From positions 151,001-215,000 of the forward strand of contig NZ_JAEQND010000011.1 of NCBI RefSeq assembly GCF_016722765.1: a DNA stretch of 64,000 nt. Reading direction: 5' to 3'. The notes beneath the pieces were generated by a model, which worked only from the letters and a program-made list of their open reading frames with translations, ran no database searches and was not told the origin of the DNA. The first letter of the stretch is position 1. Each line of letters opens with the position of its first letter. A program made the translations under genes and the position numbers. The DNA is from Ramlibacter alkalitolerans. Lineage in GTDB: Bacteria; Pseudomonadota; Gammaproteobacteria; Burkholderiales; Burkholderiaceae_C. This document shows positions 45,118 through 54,825 of the stretch, piece by piece.

Positions 45118-45698
45118 GCGCCCTCGCCCGCGGGTTGCGGCGCGTTCGGGGCCACAGGCGGCGCGCCTGGCACGGCGCCTGGCACCACGCCTGGCACGAC
45201 GCCAGGCAACACCCCCATGGGCGCGGGCCGGTTGCTCGTCTCCAGCCGCTGCGCCGGCACTTCCAGCGTGACCAGCGGCTGGCCCTCGCGCGAGGCGATG
45301 ACCGCCTGGCGACCGTGCACGGACTGCAGCACCAGGCCTTCCTCGATCGTGCTGCCGACGCGGTAGGACCGGGCCGGCTTGCCGTCGACCGCGATCACGG
45401 CCGCCCCGCCGCCGGAGTGGGCGCCCGCGGCCACGCCGATCAACTGGAAGCGGCTGGCGAGTGCAACGACCGGCGTCGGCGCAGCCGCGGTGGCGGCCGT
45501 CGGCGAGCTGCCCAGCAGCCGCGCCAGCGCCAGCGGATCGACCGGACCGACCTGGCGCGGGGCGGCGACGGGCGCCGTCACGGGCGGGGCGGCGGAGGAC
45601 AGTTTCAGCCCCCAGTAGGCCGCGCTGCCCGCGGCAAGCGCCCACAGCGCGAAGGTCGCGCCGCGCACGATCCAGGGGGCAGGGGCCGGCGTCAGCAT
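45090..45698 (-). CDS. gspC: Type II secretion protein GspC, short form (202 aa)
   Basis: GspC links the inner-membrane platform to the secretin. A membrane helix lies at residues 12-30 and a homology region follows (VVALASRFQLIGVAAGAHSG through TIEEGLVLQSVHGRQAVIA). There is no PDZ domain; in its place is a Pro/Gly/Val-rich tail built from a 12-bp tandem repeat. It is the only gsp gene here on the minus strand and starts 21 bp from gspG in a divergent arrangement. Length is usual for Burkholderiales forms without PDZ. Confidence 0.8.
   Translation of the reverse strand: MLTPAPAPWIVRGATFALWALAAGSAAYWGLKLSSAAPPVTAPVAAPRQVGPVDPLALARLLGSSPTAATAAAPTPVVALASRFQLIGVAAGAHSGGGAAVIAVDGKPARSYRVGSTIEEGLVLQSVHGRQAVIASREGQPLVTLEVPAQRLETSNRPAPMGVLPGVVPGVVPGAVPGAPPVAPNAPQPAGEGAQAPSEAPR
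45166..45213. repeat. Four 12-bp tandem units in gspC
   Basis: Units of the form CCTGGCACSRCG repeat four times (the last is CCAGGCAACACC). They encode GVVPGVVPGAVPGA-type elastin-like residues in the GspC tail. Such arrays can vary in copy number, so the tail length may differ among strains. Confidence 0.8.
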
Positions 45699-45719
45699 GC
45701 CGCGATTATCATTGATGCA

Positions 45720-46178
45720 ATGCTCACCTCCTCCGCCCTGCAAACACGCGCGGCCCGGCGCGCGCGCCGGCTGGTCCGCGGCTTCACCCTGATCGAGCTG
45801 ATGGTGGTGCTGGTCATCATCGGCGTGCTCGCCGCGCTGATCGTGCCGAACGTGCTGGATCGCGCCGACGACGCCCGCGTCACCGCCGCGCGCACCGACG
45901 TGAACAACCTGATGCAGGCGCTCAAGCTGTACAAGCTGGACAACCAGCGCTATCCCACGGGCGAGCAGGGCCTGCAGTCCCTGATCGCCAGGCCCACCAG
46001 CGGGCCGACGCCGCCGAACTGGAAGCCCTACCTGGAGAAGCTGCCCAACGACCCGTGGGGCCGGCCGTACCAGTACCTCAATCCCGGCGTGAAAGGCGAG
46101 ATCGACGTGATGTCCTTCGGTGCCGACGGCCAGCCGGGCGGCGAGGGCAAGAATGCCGACGTCGGCTCCTGGCAATAG
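45720..46178 (+). CDS. gspG: Major pseudopilin GspG (152 aa)
   Basis: GspG is the main subunit of the type II pseudopilus. After a basic leader the prepilin peptidase site RGFTLIELMVVLVIIGVLAA is perfect. The C-terminal domain shows LDNQRYPTGEQGLQSLI and LPNDPWGRPYQYLNPG, the GspG signature. The ATG at 45720 is 21 bp from the divergent gspC start. It opens the gspGHIJKLMNDE run. Confidence 0.95.
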   Translation: MLTSSALQTRAARRARRLVRGFTLIELMVVLVIIGVLAALIVPNVLDRADDARVTAARTDVNNLMQALKLYKLDNQRYPTGEQGLQSLIARPTSGPTPPNWKPYLEKLPNDPWGRPYQYLNPGVKGEIDVMSFGADGQPGGEGKNADVGSWQ

Positions 46179-46629
46179 GCCCCGCCGCGCCTTCGCATGG
46201 ATGCGCCGGCGCGCCGCCGGCTTCACCCTGCTCGAACTGCTGGTGGTGGTCTCCATCATCGCGATCGCCTCGGCGGGCGTGGCCTTCGCGCTGCGCGACG
46301 CCGGCGGCGACCCGCTGGACCGCGACGCCCAGCGGCTCGCCGCCCTGCTCGAATCGGCCCGAGCGCGCTCGCGCCTGAGCGGCCAGCCCGTGCGCTGGGT
46401 CGCGGGGGAGGACGGTTTCCGCTTCGAAGGCCTGCCGGCCCAGACCCTGCCGGAGCAATGGCTGGCGCGCGATACGCAGGTGGCGGGCCGCGGCGTGCTG
46501 GTGCTCGGGCCCGAGCCGGTGATCGGGCCGCAGGCGGTCGTCCTCACCAGCGCCGGCCACCCCGATCGCGCGCTGCGCGTCGCCACCGACGGCCTGCGGC
46601 CTTTCACGGTCGGCCCGGCCACGCCATGA
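46153..46629 (+). CDS. gspH: Minor pseudopilin GspH (158 aa)
   Basis: GspH is a minor pseudopilin. The processing motif AGFTLLELLVVVSIIAIASA is clear. The mature domain has the GspH pattern (LSGQPVRWVAGEDGFRFEGL). Two starts are possible: 46153, with GAGGGCAAG upstream and a 22-residue leader, or 46201, with a 7-residue leader but no ribosome site; I prefer the first. It overlaps gspG by 26 bp and gspI by 4 bp. Confidence 0.88.
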   Translation: MPTSAPGNRPRRAFAWMRRRAAGFTLLELLVVVSIIAIASAGVAFALRDAGGDPLDRDAQRLAALLESARARSRLSGQPVRWVAGEDGFRFEGLPAQTLPEQWLARDTQVAGRGVLVLGPEPVIGPQAVVLTSAGHPDRALRVATDGLRPFTVGPATP

Positions 46630-46982
46630 AGCGCTGGCGCGGCTTCACATTGGTGGAAGTGCTGGTGGCGCTGGGGATCGTGTCGATCGCCCTGGTGGCC
46701 GGCCTGCAGGCGAGCGCCGCCCTCACCAACAACGCCCAGCGCCAGTCCGACGTGCTGCTCGCGCACCTGTGCGCCGAGAACGAGCTGACCCGCATGCGCC
46801 TGGCGCGGCAGATGCCGCCGGTGGGCGACAGCCAGCAGGATTGCGAGCAGGCCGGCCAGCTGTTCCAGGTGCGGATCCACGTCGCGCCGACGCCCAACCC
46901 CAGCTTCCGCCGCGTCGACGCGCAGGTCACCGACACGCGCGCGCCCATCCTGCGGCTGTCCACCATCATGGGGCGCTTCTGA
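46626..46982 (+). CDS. gspI: Minor pseudopilin GspI (118 aa)
   Basis: GspI starts the pseudopilus tip with GspJ and GspK. MKRWRGFTLVEVLVALGIVS shows a short leader and a perfect processing site. The rest (ALTNNAQRQSDVLLAHLCAE, NELTRMRL) is typical of GspI. The ATG is in an ATGA overlap with gspH; the stop is immediately followed by gspJ. Confidence 0.92.
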   Translation: MKRWRGFTLVEVLVALGIVSIALVAGLQASAALTNNAQRQSDVLLAHLCAENELTRMRLARQMPPVGDSQQDCEQAGQLFQVRIHVAPTPNPSFRRVDAQVTDTRAPILRLSTIMGRF

Positions 46983-47669
46983 ATGGCCTCCCCCGTGCGG
47001 CGCGCGGCCGGCTTCACCCTGGTCGAACTGCTAGTGGCGCTGTTCGCCCTGGCGATCCTCGCCGTCCTGAGCTGGCGCGGCCTGGACGGCATGATCCGCG
47101 CGCGTCAGGTCACCGAGGCTCGGGCCGACGAGATCCTCACCCTGCAGACGGGGCTGGCCCAGTGGGCCGCGGACCTGGAGGCGATCGAGGAATTCGCGCC
47201 CAACAGCCCGCTGCAGTGGAACGGGCGCGTGCTGCGCCTCACGCGCCGCGGCAGCCTGTCGCCGGCCGACGGCGTGCGCGTGGTCGGCTGGACGCGCCGC
47301 GAAGGCAACTGGCTGCGCTGGGAATCGCCCCCCGTGACCACGCAGGGCGACCTGCAAAGCGCCTGGCAGCAGGCCGACCTGTGGTCGCAGAACCCGAGCG
47401 ACGCGATGCGGCAGCGCGAAGTGACGATCGCGCCGCTGGAGGACTGGCAGATCTTCTTCTTCCGCGGCAATGCCTGGACCAATCCGCAATCCAGCGCCGC
47501 TTCCGGGCAGCCGGCGACGCCGCCCCCAGCGGGGACCGCGGCGGTCACGAACCCGTCGACGCTGCCGGACGGCGTGCGGCTGATCCTGCAACTGCCCGCG
47601 GGCCGCGCGATCAGCGGGCGGCTGCAGCGCGACTGGGTGCGTCCCACCGTCGGCGGAACCACGTCATGA
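46983..47669 (+). CDS. gspJ: Minor pseudopilin GspJ (228 aa)
   Basis: GspJ is another tip pseudopilin. The processing site RAAGFTLVELLVALFALAIL is perfect and the GspJ motif AVLSWRGLDGMIRARQVTEA follows. A Ser/Pro/Thr-rich insertion near residues 165-190 separates the last strands. It begins one base after gspI and its end overlaps gspK by 4 bp. Confidence 0.92.
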   Translation: MASPVRRAAGFTLVELLVALFALAILAVLSWRGLDGMIRARQVTEARADEILTLQTGLAQWAADLEAIEEFAPNSPLQWNGRVLRLTRRGSLSPADGVRVVGWTRREGNWLRWESPPVTTQGDLQSAWQQADLWSQNPSDAMRQREVTIAPLEDWQIFFFRGNAWTNPQSSAASGQPATPPPAGTAAVTNPSTLPDGVRLILQLPAGRAISGRLQRDWVRPTVGGTTS

Positions 47670-48640
47670 AACGCCAGCACGGCGCGGCCCTGCTCGCCGC
47701 GATGCTCACCGTCACGCTGGTGGCCACCTTTGCCGCCGCCGCCCTGTGGCAGCAGTGGCGCAGCGTGGAGATCGAAAGCGCCGACCGGCAGCGGGTGCAA
47801 TCGACCTGGATCCTCACCGGCGCGCTGGACTGGGCCCGGCTGATCCTGCGCGAAGACCGCGACGCGGCCGACTACCTGGCCGAACCCTGGGCCGTGCCGC
47901 TGCAGGAGGCGCGGTTGTCGACCTTCCTGGCCGCCGACCAGAGCAACAACGCCGTGGGCGAGAACGGCGACGCCGACCAGGTGTTCCTCTCCGGCGACAT
48001 CACCGACCTGCAAAGCCGCCTGAACCTGAACCGCCTGGTGAACGCGGGGACCCTGCAGCCCAAGCCGCTGGAGGCCTTCCGCCGCCTGTTCGAGCTGCTG
48101 TCGCTGCCGCAGGCGGAACTGGTGCGCATGTCGGAGAACCTGCGCTTCGCCTCCGACCTGCACGTGGACAACCGCAGCACCGGGCAGGCGCCGCTGATGC
48201 CCGTGCGGGTCGAGCAACTGGTCTGGCTGGGCCTCTCGCCCGAGACGGTGGCCGCGCTCGAGCCCTTCGTGACCCTGCTGCCCTCCTCCACCACCGCGGT
48301 GAACCTGAACACCGCGCCGGCGGAAGTGATCTACGCGGCCATCCCGAACATCAGCCTGGCGGACGCGCAGCGGCTGGTCTCGGAACGCGAGCGCAAGCAC
48401 TTCCGGCGGGTCCAGGACGCCATCGCCCTGCTGCCGCCGGTGGAGCCGCCGGCGCCGCCCCGGGACGTCGGCCTGCTGGACGTCGGTTCCCACTACTTCG
48501 AAGTGCGCGGGCGCCTGCGGATCGACGACGTGGTGATCGAGGAACGTTCGATCGTGCAGAAGGAAACCCTGCTGGTGCGCACCCTGCAGCGCGAACGCGG
48601 CGCGGTCGAACCCTCGGGCACGACGGAGATCAAGCGTTAG
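47666..48640 (+). CDS. gspK: Minor pseudopilin GspK (324 aa)
   Basis: GspK caps the pseudopilus. The N-terminal helix MKRQHGAALLAAMLTVTLVA lacks the glutamate at mature position five, as expected for GspK. The large domain includes LSGDITDLQSRLNLNRLVNA and VNLNTAPAEVIYAAIPNISL, which are diagnostic. Length is typical. The ATG overlaps gspJ by 4 bp. Confidence 0.93.
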   Translation: MKRQHGAALLAAMLTVTLVATFAAAALWQQWRSVEIESADRQRVQSTWILTGALDWARLILREDRDAADYLAEPWAVPLQEARLSTFLAADQSNNAVGENGDADQVFLSGDITDLQSRLNLNRLVNAGTLQPKPLEAFRRLFELLSLPQAELVRMSENLRFASDLHVDNRSTGQAPLMPVRVEQLVWLGLSPETVAALEPFVTLLPSSTTAVNLNTAPAEVIYAAIPNISLADAQRLVSERERKHFRRVQDAIALLPPVEPPAPPRDVGLLDVGSHYFEVRGRLRIDDVVIEERSIVQKETLLVRTLQRERGAVEPSGTTEIKR

Positions 48641-48673
48641 GGCGACACCCCCACCTACAATCGCCGGCAGTCC

Positions 48674-49882
48674 ATGAGCACCCTCATCGTTTCCCTGCCG
48701 CTGGAAACCGCCTCGAGCGCGACCGAGTGGGCGTTCGCCGTCACGCCGGACGGCCGCACGCTGGCGGACCACGGCAAGTCCCCCGCCGCGCTCCTGCCGC
48801 AGCCCCGCGGCGCCGGCGCCGAAGTGGTGGCGCTGGTGCCGGTGCAGGCGCTGGCCTGGCACCGGGTGAACCTGCCCAAGGGGGTCGCCCCCGCCACGCC
48901 GCGCATGCGCACCGCCCTGGAAGGCCTGCTCGAGGAACGCCTGCTCGATGAGACCGAGGCGGTGCATTTCGCCCTCCAGCCCGGCGCGCGCGCCGGCGAG
49001 CCGGTCTGGGTCGGCGTCTGCGACCGCGCCTGGCTGCGCCACCAGCTGCAGCTGCTGGAGACGGCCGGCCGGCACGCCAACCGCATCGTTCCGGAGTTCG
49101 CCCCCGAGGGCGCGCCGGCGCTGGCCGTGATCGGCGACGCGGAGCAGCCGGTGGTGGTGAGCAGCAGCCAGGAGGGCGTGATCAGCCTGCCCTTGAGCCC
49201 GGTGGCGCTGGGACTGTTGCCGAACCTGCCCGAAGACGCGCCGCGACTGGCCGAACCGGCCGTCGCCGGAACGGCGGAACAGGTGCTGCAGCAGAAGCTC
49301 ACCTTGCAGCAGGCGCCGCAGCGCTGGGTGGCGGCGGCGCGCACCCGCTGGGACCTGGCGCAATTCGATTTCGCCAGCTCCGCGCAGTCCCGCCGCCTCA
49401 AGAAGATCGCCACCGGCTGGGCCGAGGTGCTGCACACCGCGGCGTGGCGGCCGGCGCGCTGGGCCGCCATCGCCCTGGTGGCGATCAACCTGGTGGGCCT
49501 CAATGCCTGGGCCTGGAAGGAACGCGCCAGCCTCTCGGCCAAGCGCGAGGCCGTGCGGCGCACCCTCACCGAGACCTTCCCGCAGGTCAAGGTGGTGGTC
49601 GATGCGCCGGTGCAGATGGAGCGCGAGGTGGCGGCGCTGCGCCAGCAGACCGGCGTGGCCTCGGCCCGCGACCTCGACGCCGTGCTGGGCGCGCTGGCCA
49701 CCGCGCTGCCGCAGGGGCGCGTGCCGGCCACGCTGGAATTCAACGGCACCGACCTGCGCGCCGGCGGCCTTGCCCTGTCCCCGGCGGAATTCCGCGGCAC
49801 CGCCGCCACGCTGAAGACGCTGGGTTACGCCGCCAGTGCCGAAGGCAGCACGATGGTGGTGGCGGCGGAGGACACGCGATGA
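48674..49882 (+). CDS. gspL: Type II secretion protein GspL (402 aa)
   Basis: GspL recruits the ATPase GspE to the inner membrane. A cytoplasmic actin-like domain fills residues 1-260, a membrane helix follows (WAAIALVAINLVGLNAWAW), and a periplasmic ferredoxin-like domain ends the protein. The phrase PVQALAWHRVNLPKGV is the usual GspL motif. It starts 33 bp after gspK with a separate site, and overlaps gspM by 4 bp. Confidence 0.9.
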   Translation: MSTLIVSLPLETASSATEWAFAVTPDGRTLADHGKSPAALLPQPRGAGAEVVALVPVQALAWHRVNLPKGVAPATPRMRTALEGLLEERLLDETEAVHFALQPGARAGEPVWVGVCDRAWLRHQLQLLETAGRHANRIVPEFAPEGAPALAVIGDAEQPVVVSSSQEGVISLPLSPVALGLLPNLPEDAPRLAEPAVAGTAEQVLQQKLTLQQAPQRWVAAARTRWDLAQFDFASSAQSRRLKKIATGWAEVLHTAAWRPARWAAIALVAINLVGLNAWAWKERASLSAKREAVRRTLTETFPQVKVVVDAPVQMEREVAALRQQTGVASARDLDAVLGALATALPQGRVPATLEFNGTDLRAGGLALSPAEFRGTAATLKTLGYAASAEGSTMVVAAEDTR

Positions 49883-50358
49883 ACACCGGGACCTTGCGCC
49901 AGCGCTGGCGCTCGCTCGCCCCGCGCGAACAGGCGCTGGTCGGCGCCGCGGCGCTGCTGGTCGGCCTGGCCCTGCTCTGGTGGGTGGCGCTCGCCCCCGC
50001 CATCGCGACGCTGCGGGCGGCCGACGCGCAGCACGGCGCGCTCGATGCGCAGCTGCTGCAGATGCGCCGGCTGCAGGCGCAGGCGCGCGCGATGCAGTCG
50101 CAGCCGCGCCAGAGCCGCGACGACGCGATGCGCCAGCTCGAGACCGCGATCCGCGAACAACTGGGCGCGAGCGCGCGCTACACGATCGCCGGCGAACGCG
50201 TCACCGTCACCCTCCTGAACACGCCGGCCGACGGCCTGGCGCGCTGGCTCACGCAGGTGCGCAGCAACGCCCGCGCGCTGCCCGGCGAGGCGAGGCTCGC
50301 GCGCAACGCCACCGGCGGCTGGGACGGCACGCTGGTGGTCACCCTGCCGGCGCGGTAG
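49879..50358 (+). CDS. gspM: Type II secretion protein GspM (159 aa)
   Basis: GspM pairs with GspL in the inner-membrane platform. It shows the layout of a short cytoplasmic N-terminus (WRSLAPREQALVGAAALLVG), one membrane helix and a periplasmic coiled and ferredoxin-like part. The family is weakly conserved, and position after gspL is the main evidence. It overlaps gspL by 4 bp. Confidence 0.88.
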   Translation: MNTGTLRQRWRSLAPREQALVGAAALLVGLALLWWVALAPAIATLRAADAQHGALDAQLLQMRRLQAQARAMQSQPRQSRDDAMRQLETAIREQLGASARYTIAGERVTVTLLNTPADGLARWLTQVRSNARALPGEARLARNATGGWDGTLVVTLPAR

Positions 50359-50362
50359 CCGC

Positions 50363-51154
50363 GTGGCGCGCGCGCAGCGTTCCGTCCGCGAGGTTCCCTG
50401 GGGGTGGGCCGTCGCCGGCGCCATCCTCGGCCTGCTCGCCGCCCTCGTCGTCTTCGCGCCCGCCCGCTGGCTGGCTGCGGGCGTCGAGCGCGCTTCCGGC
50501 GAGCACGTGCTCCTGTCGGAAGTGCGCGGCACGGTGTGGGGCGGCTCGGCCCGCGTGGTCCTCACGGGCGGACCGGGCAGCACCGACGCCGCGGCCCTGC
50601 CCGGGCGCGTGGCCTGGGACCTGCGACCGCGCTGGGACGGCGTGGCGGCGGCGCTGCGGGCGGAATGCTGCACGCCGACGGCGATCCCGGTGCGCGCGCG
50701 CTGGCGCCTGGGGGGCTTCGGGGTGCAGGTGGGCGACGCCACGTCGGAGTGGCCCGCCGGCGTGACCGCGGGCCTGGGCACGCCCTGGAACACTTTGCAA
50801 TTCGAGGGCGATCTGCGGCTGACGACGCAGGGCCTTTCAGTAGAATGGGTCGAAGGCCGGCCGGCGATCGCCGGGCGGGCCGAGCTGGTGGCGCAGCGCG
50901 TCGCGTCGCGCCTGTCTACCCTGAGGCCCATGGGCAGCTACCGCATCACCGTGCAAGGCGGCACGCCCGCCGCCTTGCGGCTGGAAACCCTGGAAGGCAG
51001 CCTGCAGCTGTCCGGAAGCGGCCAATGGGTGGGCGAGCGGCTGCACTTCCGCGGCGAAGCCAGCGCCGCACCGGACCGCGAGGCCGCGCTCGCCAACCTC
51101 CTGAACATCATCGGACGCCGCAGCGGCGCCCGTTCGCTCATCTCCATCGGCTAG
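50363..51154 (+). CDS. gspN: Type II secretion protein GspN (263 aa)
   Basis: GspN is an accessory inner-membrane protein found in some type II systems. One N-terminal helix (WAVAGAILGLLAALVVFAPA) is followed by a periplasmic beta-rich domain. The motif VRGTVWGGSARVVLTGG is the GspN hallmark. Start is GTG four bases after gspM ends. It is dispensable in many species, and its function is unclear. Confidence 0.85.
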   Translation: MARAQRSVREVPWGWAVAGAILGLLAALVVFAPARWLAAGVERASGEHVLLSEVRGTVWGGSARVVLTGGPGSTDAAALPGRVAWDLRPRWDGVAAALRAECCTPTAIPVRARWRLGGFGVQVGDATSEWPAGVTAGLGTPWNTLQFEGDLRLTTQGLSVEWVEGRPAIAGRAELVAQRVASRLSTLRPMGSYRITVQGGTPAALRLETLEGSLQLSGSGQWVGERLHFRGEASAAPDREAALANLLNIIGRRSGARSLISIG

Positions 51155-51173
51155 AGAGCCAGAAACGCCAGCC

Positions 51174-53339
51174 ATGAATTTCCGTTCTGTCCTCGCCTCG
51201 CTCGCAGCCGTGCTGCTGCTGGCCGTCGCGCCCGGCCTGCTGCACGCGCAACGCGCCAACGAGCCGATCACGCTGAATTTCGTCAACGCGGAGATCGAGG
51301 CGGTGGCGCGCACGATGGCCGCCATCACCGGCCGCAACATCGTGGTCGACCCGCGCGTGAAGGGCACCATCACCCTGTCGACCGACCGCCCGGTGCCGCC
51401 GCAGGCCGCCTTCAACCAGTTCGTGGCGACGCTGCGCCTCTCCGGCTTCACGGTGGTCGAATCCGGCGGGCTCCTGAAGGTGGTGCCGGAGGCCGAAGCC
51501 AAGCTGCAGGGCGGCCAGGTGATCGTGGAAGGCGGCAGCGCCGGCAACCAGATCGTGACGCAGATCTTTCGCCTGAACTACGAGAACGCGGGCAACATGG
51601 TGCCCATCCTGCGGCCGCTGATCAGCCCCAACAACACGATCAACGTCAATCCCGGCAACAACTCGCTGGTGATCACCGACTACGCGGACAACCTGCAGCG
51701 CCTGGCCCGCATCATCGCGGCGCTCGACATCCCGAATTCGACCGACGTGGAAGTGCTGAACCTGCAGCACGCGCTGGCGGTCGACATCGCGCCGGTGGTG
51801 CAGCGGCTGGTGGACGCTTCCGGTCCGACCGGCGGCGCGCCGGGGGCCCAGGGCCAGGTGGACACCTCGGCGCGCACCACGGTGGTCGCGGAGGCGCGCA
51901 GCAACTCGCTGATCGTGCGCGCGGCCAATCCGGCCCGGCTGAACCTGGTGCGCTCGGTGGTCGCGCGGCTCGACGTGCCCGGGCCCCTCGGCGCCGGTGC
52001 GGCCGGCAACATCCACGTGGTGTACCTGCGCAATGCCGATGCGAGCAAGCTGGCGCAGATCCTGCGCGCGGCGATCGCGAGCACGGCGCCCACGGGCACC
52101 GGCGCGCCGGGCGCGGTCGCCGTCGGCGGTGGCGGCGGCGGGGTGAACCCGCCCAACGTGACCGGCGGCCTGAGCGGCGCGGGCAGCGGCACCGGCACCA
52201 GCGCGGCCAACACGCCGATCGCGCCTTCGGCCCAGCCTTCCACCGGCGGGCAGGTGCAGGCCGACCCGGCCACCAACTCGCTGATCATCACCGCGCCGGA
52301 GCCGCAGTACCGGCAGCTGCGCGCCGTGATCGACCAGCTCGATGGCCGCCGCGCGCAGGTGCTGGTGGAGAGCCTGATCGTCGAAGTGAACAACGACAAG
52401 GCGGCGGAGTTCGGCATCCAGTGGCAGAACATCATCGGCAACTCGAACAGCAGCGTGATCGGGTTCCTGGGCAGCAACTTCAGCGCCGCGGTCGCCGGCC
52501 AGAACATCTTCAGCCTGGCGACGCAGAACGGCGGCACCTCGCTGGTTCCTCCGCCCACCGGCTTCAACATCGGCGTGGCCCGCAACATCGACGGCCGGAT
52601 CGTGCTCAGCGCCCTGGCGCGCTTCTTCGAGCGCAGCGGCGATGCCAACGTGCTGTCCACGCCCAACCTCATGACGCTGGACAACGAGGAAGCGAAGATC
52701 GTCGTCGGCTCCAACGTGCCCTTCGTGACCGGCCAGTTCACCAACACCGGCGCCTCGGGCAACACGGTCAACCCGTTCCAGACCATCGAGCGCAAGGACG
52801 TGGGCCTCACGCTGCGCGTCAAGCCCCAGATCGCCGACAACGGCACGGTCCGCCTGACGATCTACCAGGAGACCTCCAGCGTCGACCAGAACACGCGCAG
52901 CGACCCGAACGGCCCCACCACCACCAAGCGCACCATCGAGACCAACGTGCTGGTCGACGACGGCCAGATCATCGTGATCGGCGGGCTGCTGCAGGACCAG
53001 TACGGCAACAACCAGGAAAAGGTGCCCGGCCTCGGCGACGTGCCCGTGCTGGGCAGCCTGTTCCGCAGCGAGGCGCGCAGCCGCACCAAGAGCAACCTGA
53101 TGGTGTTCCTGCGGCCGGTGGTCATCCGCGACGCGAACGACAGCGACGCGCTCTCGCTGGATCGCTACGACCTCATGCGCACCAAGCAGCAGAACACGCA
53201 GCCGGCGCCCAGCCCGGTGCTGAAGGCGGTGGAGGGCGCGCCGATCGTGCCCGAGCCGGCGAAGCCGGTGCCGCCGGGGCTGAACACCTGGTCGCCGCTG
53301 CTGGCGCCGCCCGCCACCACGGCACCCAGCGCCCGCTGA
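51174..53339 (+). CDS. gspD: Type II secretion secretin GspD (721 aa)
   Basis: GspD forms the outer-membrane gate. After a Sec signal peptide come the N0 domain ([20 protein letters not shown]), N1-N3 repeats (for example [24 protein letters not shown] text and [20 protein letters not shown]), and the secretin domain ([40 protein letters not shown]). A glycine/threonine-rich low-complexity insert lies near residues 305-350. No lipobox is seen, so a separate pilotin may be needed. Typical order places gspD first; here it is near the end. Confidence 0.95.
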   Translation: MNFRSVLASLAAVLLLAVAPGLLHAQRANEPITLNFVNAEIEAVARTMAAITGRNIVVDPRVKGTITLSTDRPVPPQAAFNQFVATLRLSGFTVVESGGLLKVVPEAEAKLQGGQVIVEGGSAGNQIVTQIFRLNYENAGNMVPILRPLISPNNTINVNPGNNSLVITDYADNLQRLARIIAALDIPNSTDVEVLNLQHALAVDIAPVVQRLVDASGPTGGAPGAQGQVDTSARTTVVAEARSNSLIVRAANPARLNLVRSVVARLDVPGPLGAGAAGNIHVVYLRNADASKLAQILRAAIASTAPTGTGAPGAVAVGGGGGGVNPPNVTGGLSGAGSGTGTSAANTPIAPSAQPSTGGQVQADPATNSLIITAPEPQYRQLRAVIDQLDGRRAQVLVESLIVEVNNDKAAEFGIQWQNIIGNSNSSVIGFLGSNFSAAVAGQNIFSLATQNGGTSLVPPPTGFNIGVARNIDGRIVLSALARFFERSGDANVLSTPNLMTLDNEEAKIVVGSNVPFVTGQFTNTGASGNTVNPFQTIERKDVGLTLRVKPQIADNGTVRLTIYQETSSVDQNTRSDPNGPTTTKRTIETNVLVDDGQIIVIGGLLQDQYGNNQEKVPGLGDVPVLGSLFRSEARSRTKSNLMVFLRPVVIRDANDSDALSLDRYDLMRTKQQNTQPAPSPVLKAVEGAPIVPEPAKPVPPGLNTWSPLLAPPATTAPSAR

Positions 53340-53347
53340 CGCCTGCC

Positions 53348-54751
53348 ATGCGCTACCCCCTGCCCTACGCGTTCGCGCGCAGCCAGCAGCTGCTGCTGGA
53401 AGACGACGGCCACCAGCTGGTGCTGTGGCACGCCGGCGCGCCGCAGCCGGCGTGGACCGAGGTGCTGCGCAAGTACCCGGTGCGCACGCTGCAGCAGCTC
53501 GATGCCGGTGCGCTGGCGCAGCGCATCAGCGCCGCGTACGCCCAGGGCGAATCGAGCGCGGCCACCGTCGTCAGCGAAGTGCAGAACGACGCCGACCTCA
53601 CGCGCATGATGCAGGAGCTGCCGGCGGTCGAAGACCTGCTGGAGGCGAGCGACGACGCGCCCATCATCCGCATGCTCAACGCGCTGCTCACGCAGGCCGC
53701 GCGCGACGGCGCCAGCGACATCCACATCGAGGCCTACGAGCGGCATTCCAGCGTGCGCTTCCGCGTCGACGGCGCGCTGCGCGAGGTGGTGCAGCCCAAT
53801 CGCGCGCTGCACGCCGCGCTGATCTCGCGCCTGAAGATCATGGCGGAGCTGGACATCGCCGAGAAGCGCCTGCCGCAGGACGGCCGCATCTCGCTGCGCA
53901 TCGGCACCCGCGCCGTGGACGTGCGCGTCTCCACCATCCCCAGCGCGCACGGCGAACGCGCCGTGCTGCGCCTGCTGGACAAGAGCGAAAGCCGCATCAG
54001 CCTGGAGTCCGTCGGCATGACGGGCGCCACGCTGGAGCGCTTCCTGCACCTGATCGAGCAGCCGCACGGGATCATCCTCGTCACCGGCCCGACCGGCTCC
54101 GGCAAGACGACCACGCTCTACGCGGCGCTGAGCCGGCTCGATGCCACCTCCAGCAACATCATGACGGTGGAGGACCCGATCGAGTACGAGCTGCCCGGCA
54201 TCGGGCAGACGCAGGTCAACCCGAAGATCGACCTCGATTTCGCCAAGGCCCTGCGCGCCATCCTGCGCCAGGACCCCGACGTGATCATGATCGGCGAGAT
54301 CCGCGACTACGAGACGGCGCAGATCGCGATCCAGGCCTCCCTCACCGGCCACCTGGTGCTCGCCACGCTGCACACCAACGACGCCGCCAGCGCAGTGACG
54401 CGCCTGACGGACATGGGGGTGGAGCCCTTCCTCCTCAGCTCGTCACTCCTCGGCGTGCTGGCGCAGCGCCTGGTGCGCAAGCTGTGCGTGCATTGCAAGG
54501 TGGCGGGCGAAGGCGTGGCGCGTGGCTGCCAGCACTGCGGCTACACCGGCTACCAGGGCCGCACGGGCATCTTCGAGCTGATGCTGGCCGACGAGCGCGT
54601 GCGCGGCATGATCCACACACGCGCCGGCGAGGCGACCATCCGCGACGCCGCGCTCGCGGCCGGCATGCGCCTGATGCGCGAAGACGGCGAACGCCTGATC
54701 CGCGAAGGCATCACCTCGCGCGAGGAAGTGCTGCGCGTCACGCGCGACTGA
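53348..54751 (+). CDS. gspE: Type II secretion ATPase GspE (467 aa)
   Basis: GspE powers pseudopilus assembly. Walker A is GPTGSGKTT at residues 247-255, the Asp box is [20 protein letters not shown], and Walker B is [15 protein letters not shown]. The tetracysteine zinc site is shortened (KLCVHCK...GCQHCGYTG) with a loop of only about ten residues. The N-terminal N1 domain is short. It starts eight bases after gspD. The usual next gene, gspF, is absent: a palindromic repeat and two small unrelated genes follow. Confidence 0.95.
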   Translation: MRYPLPYAFARSQQLLLEDDGHQLVLWHAGAPQPAWTEVLRKYPVRTLQQLDAGALAQRISAAYAQGESSAATVVSEVQNDADLTRMMQELPAVEDLLEASDDAPIIRMLNALLTQAARDGASDIHIEAYERHSSVRFRVDGALREVVQPNRALHAALISRLKIMAELDIAEKRLPQDGRISLRIGTRAVDVRVSTIPSAHGERAVLRLLDKSESRISLESVGMTGATLERFLHLIEQPHGIILVTGPTGSGKTTTLYAALSRLDATSSNIMTVEDPIEYELPGIGQTQVNPKIDLDFAKALRAILRQDPDVIMIGEIRDYETAQIAIQASLTGHLVLATLHTNDAASAVTRLTDMGVEPFLLSSSLLGVLAQRLVRKLCVHCKVAGEGVARGCQHCGYTGYQGRTGIFELMLADERVRGMIHTRAGEATIRDAALAAGMRLMREDGERLIREGITSREEVLRVTRD

Positions 54752-54789
54752 CGTCCCTCGCCCGTCATTCCCGCGCACACCTGTTCGTC

Positions 54790-54809
54790 ATTCCCGCGAA
54801 GGCGGGAAT
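54790..54809. repeat. Short palindrome ATTCCCGC / GCGGGAAT after gspE
   Basis: The arms ATTCCCGC and GCGGGAAT enclose GAAG. This motif is a well-known dispersed palindrome in many Proteobacteria. A partial copy (ATTCCCGCG) lies 25 bp upstream at 54766, and related text is found after coq7 at 41659. It has no T-run and need not terminate gspE. Confidence 0.7.
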
Positions 54810-54825
54810 CCAGTGCGCCCGCTTC

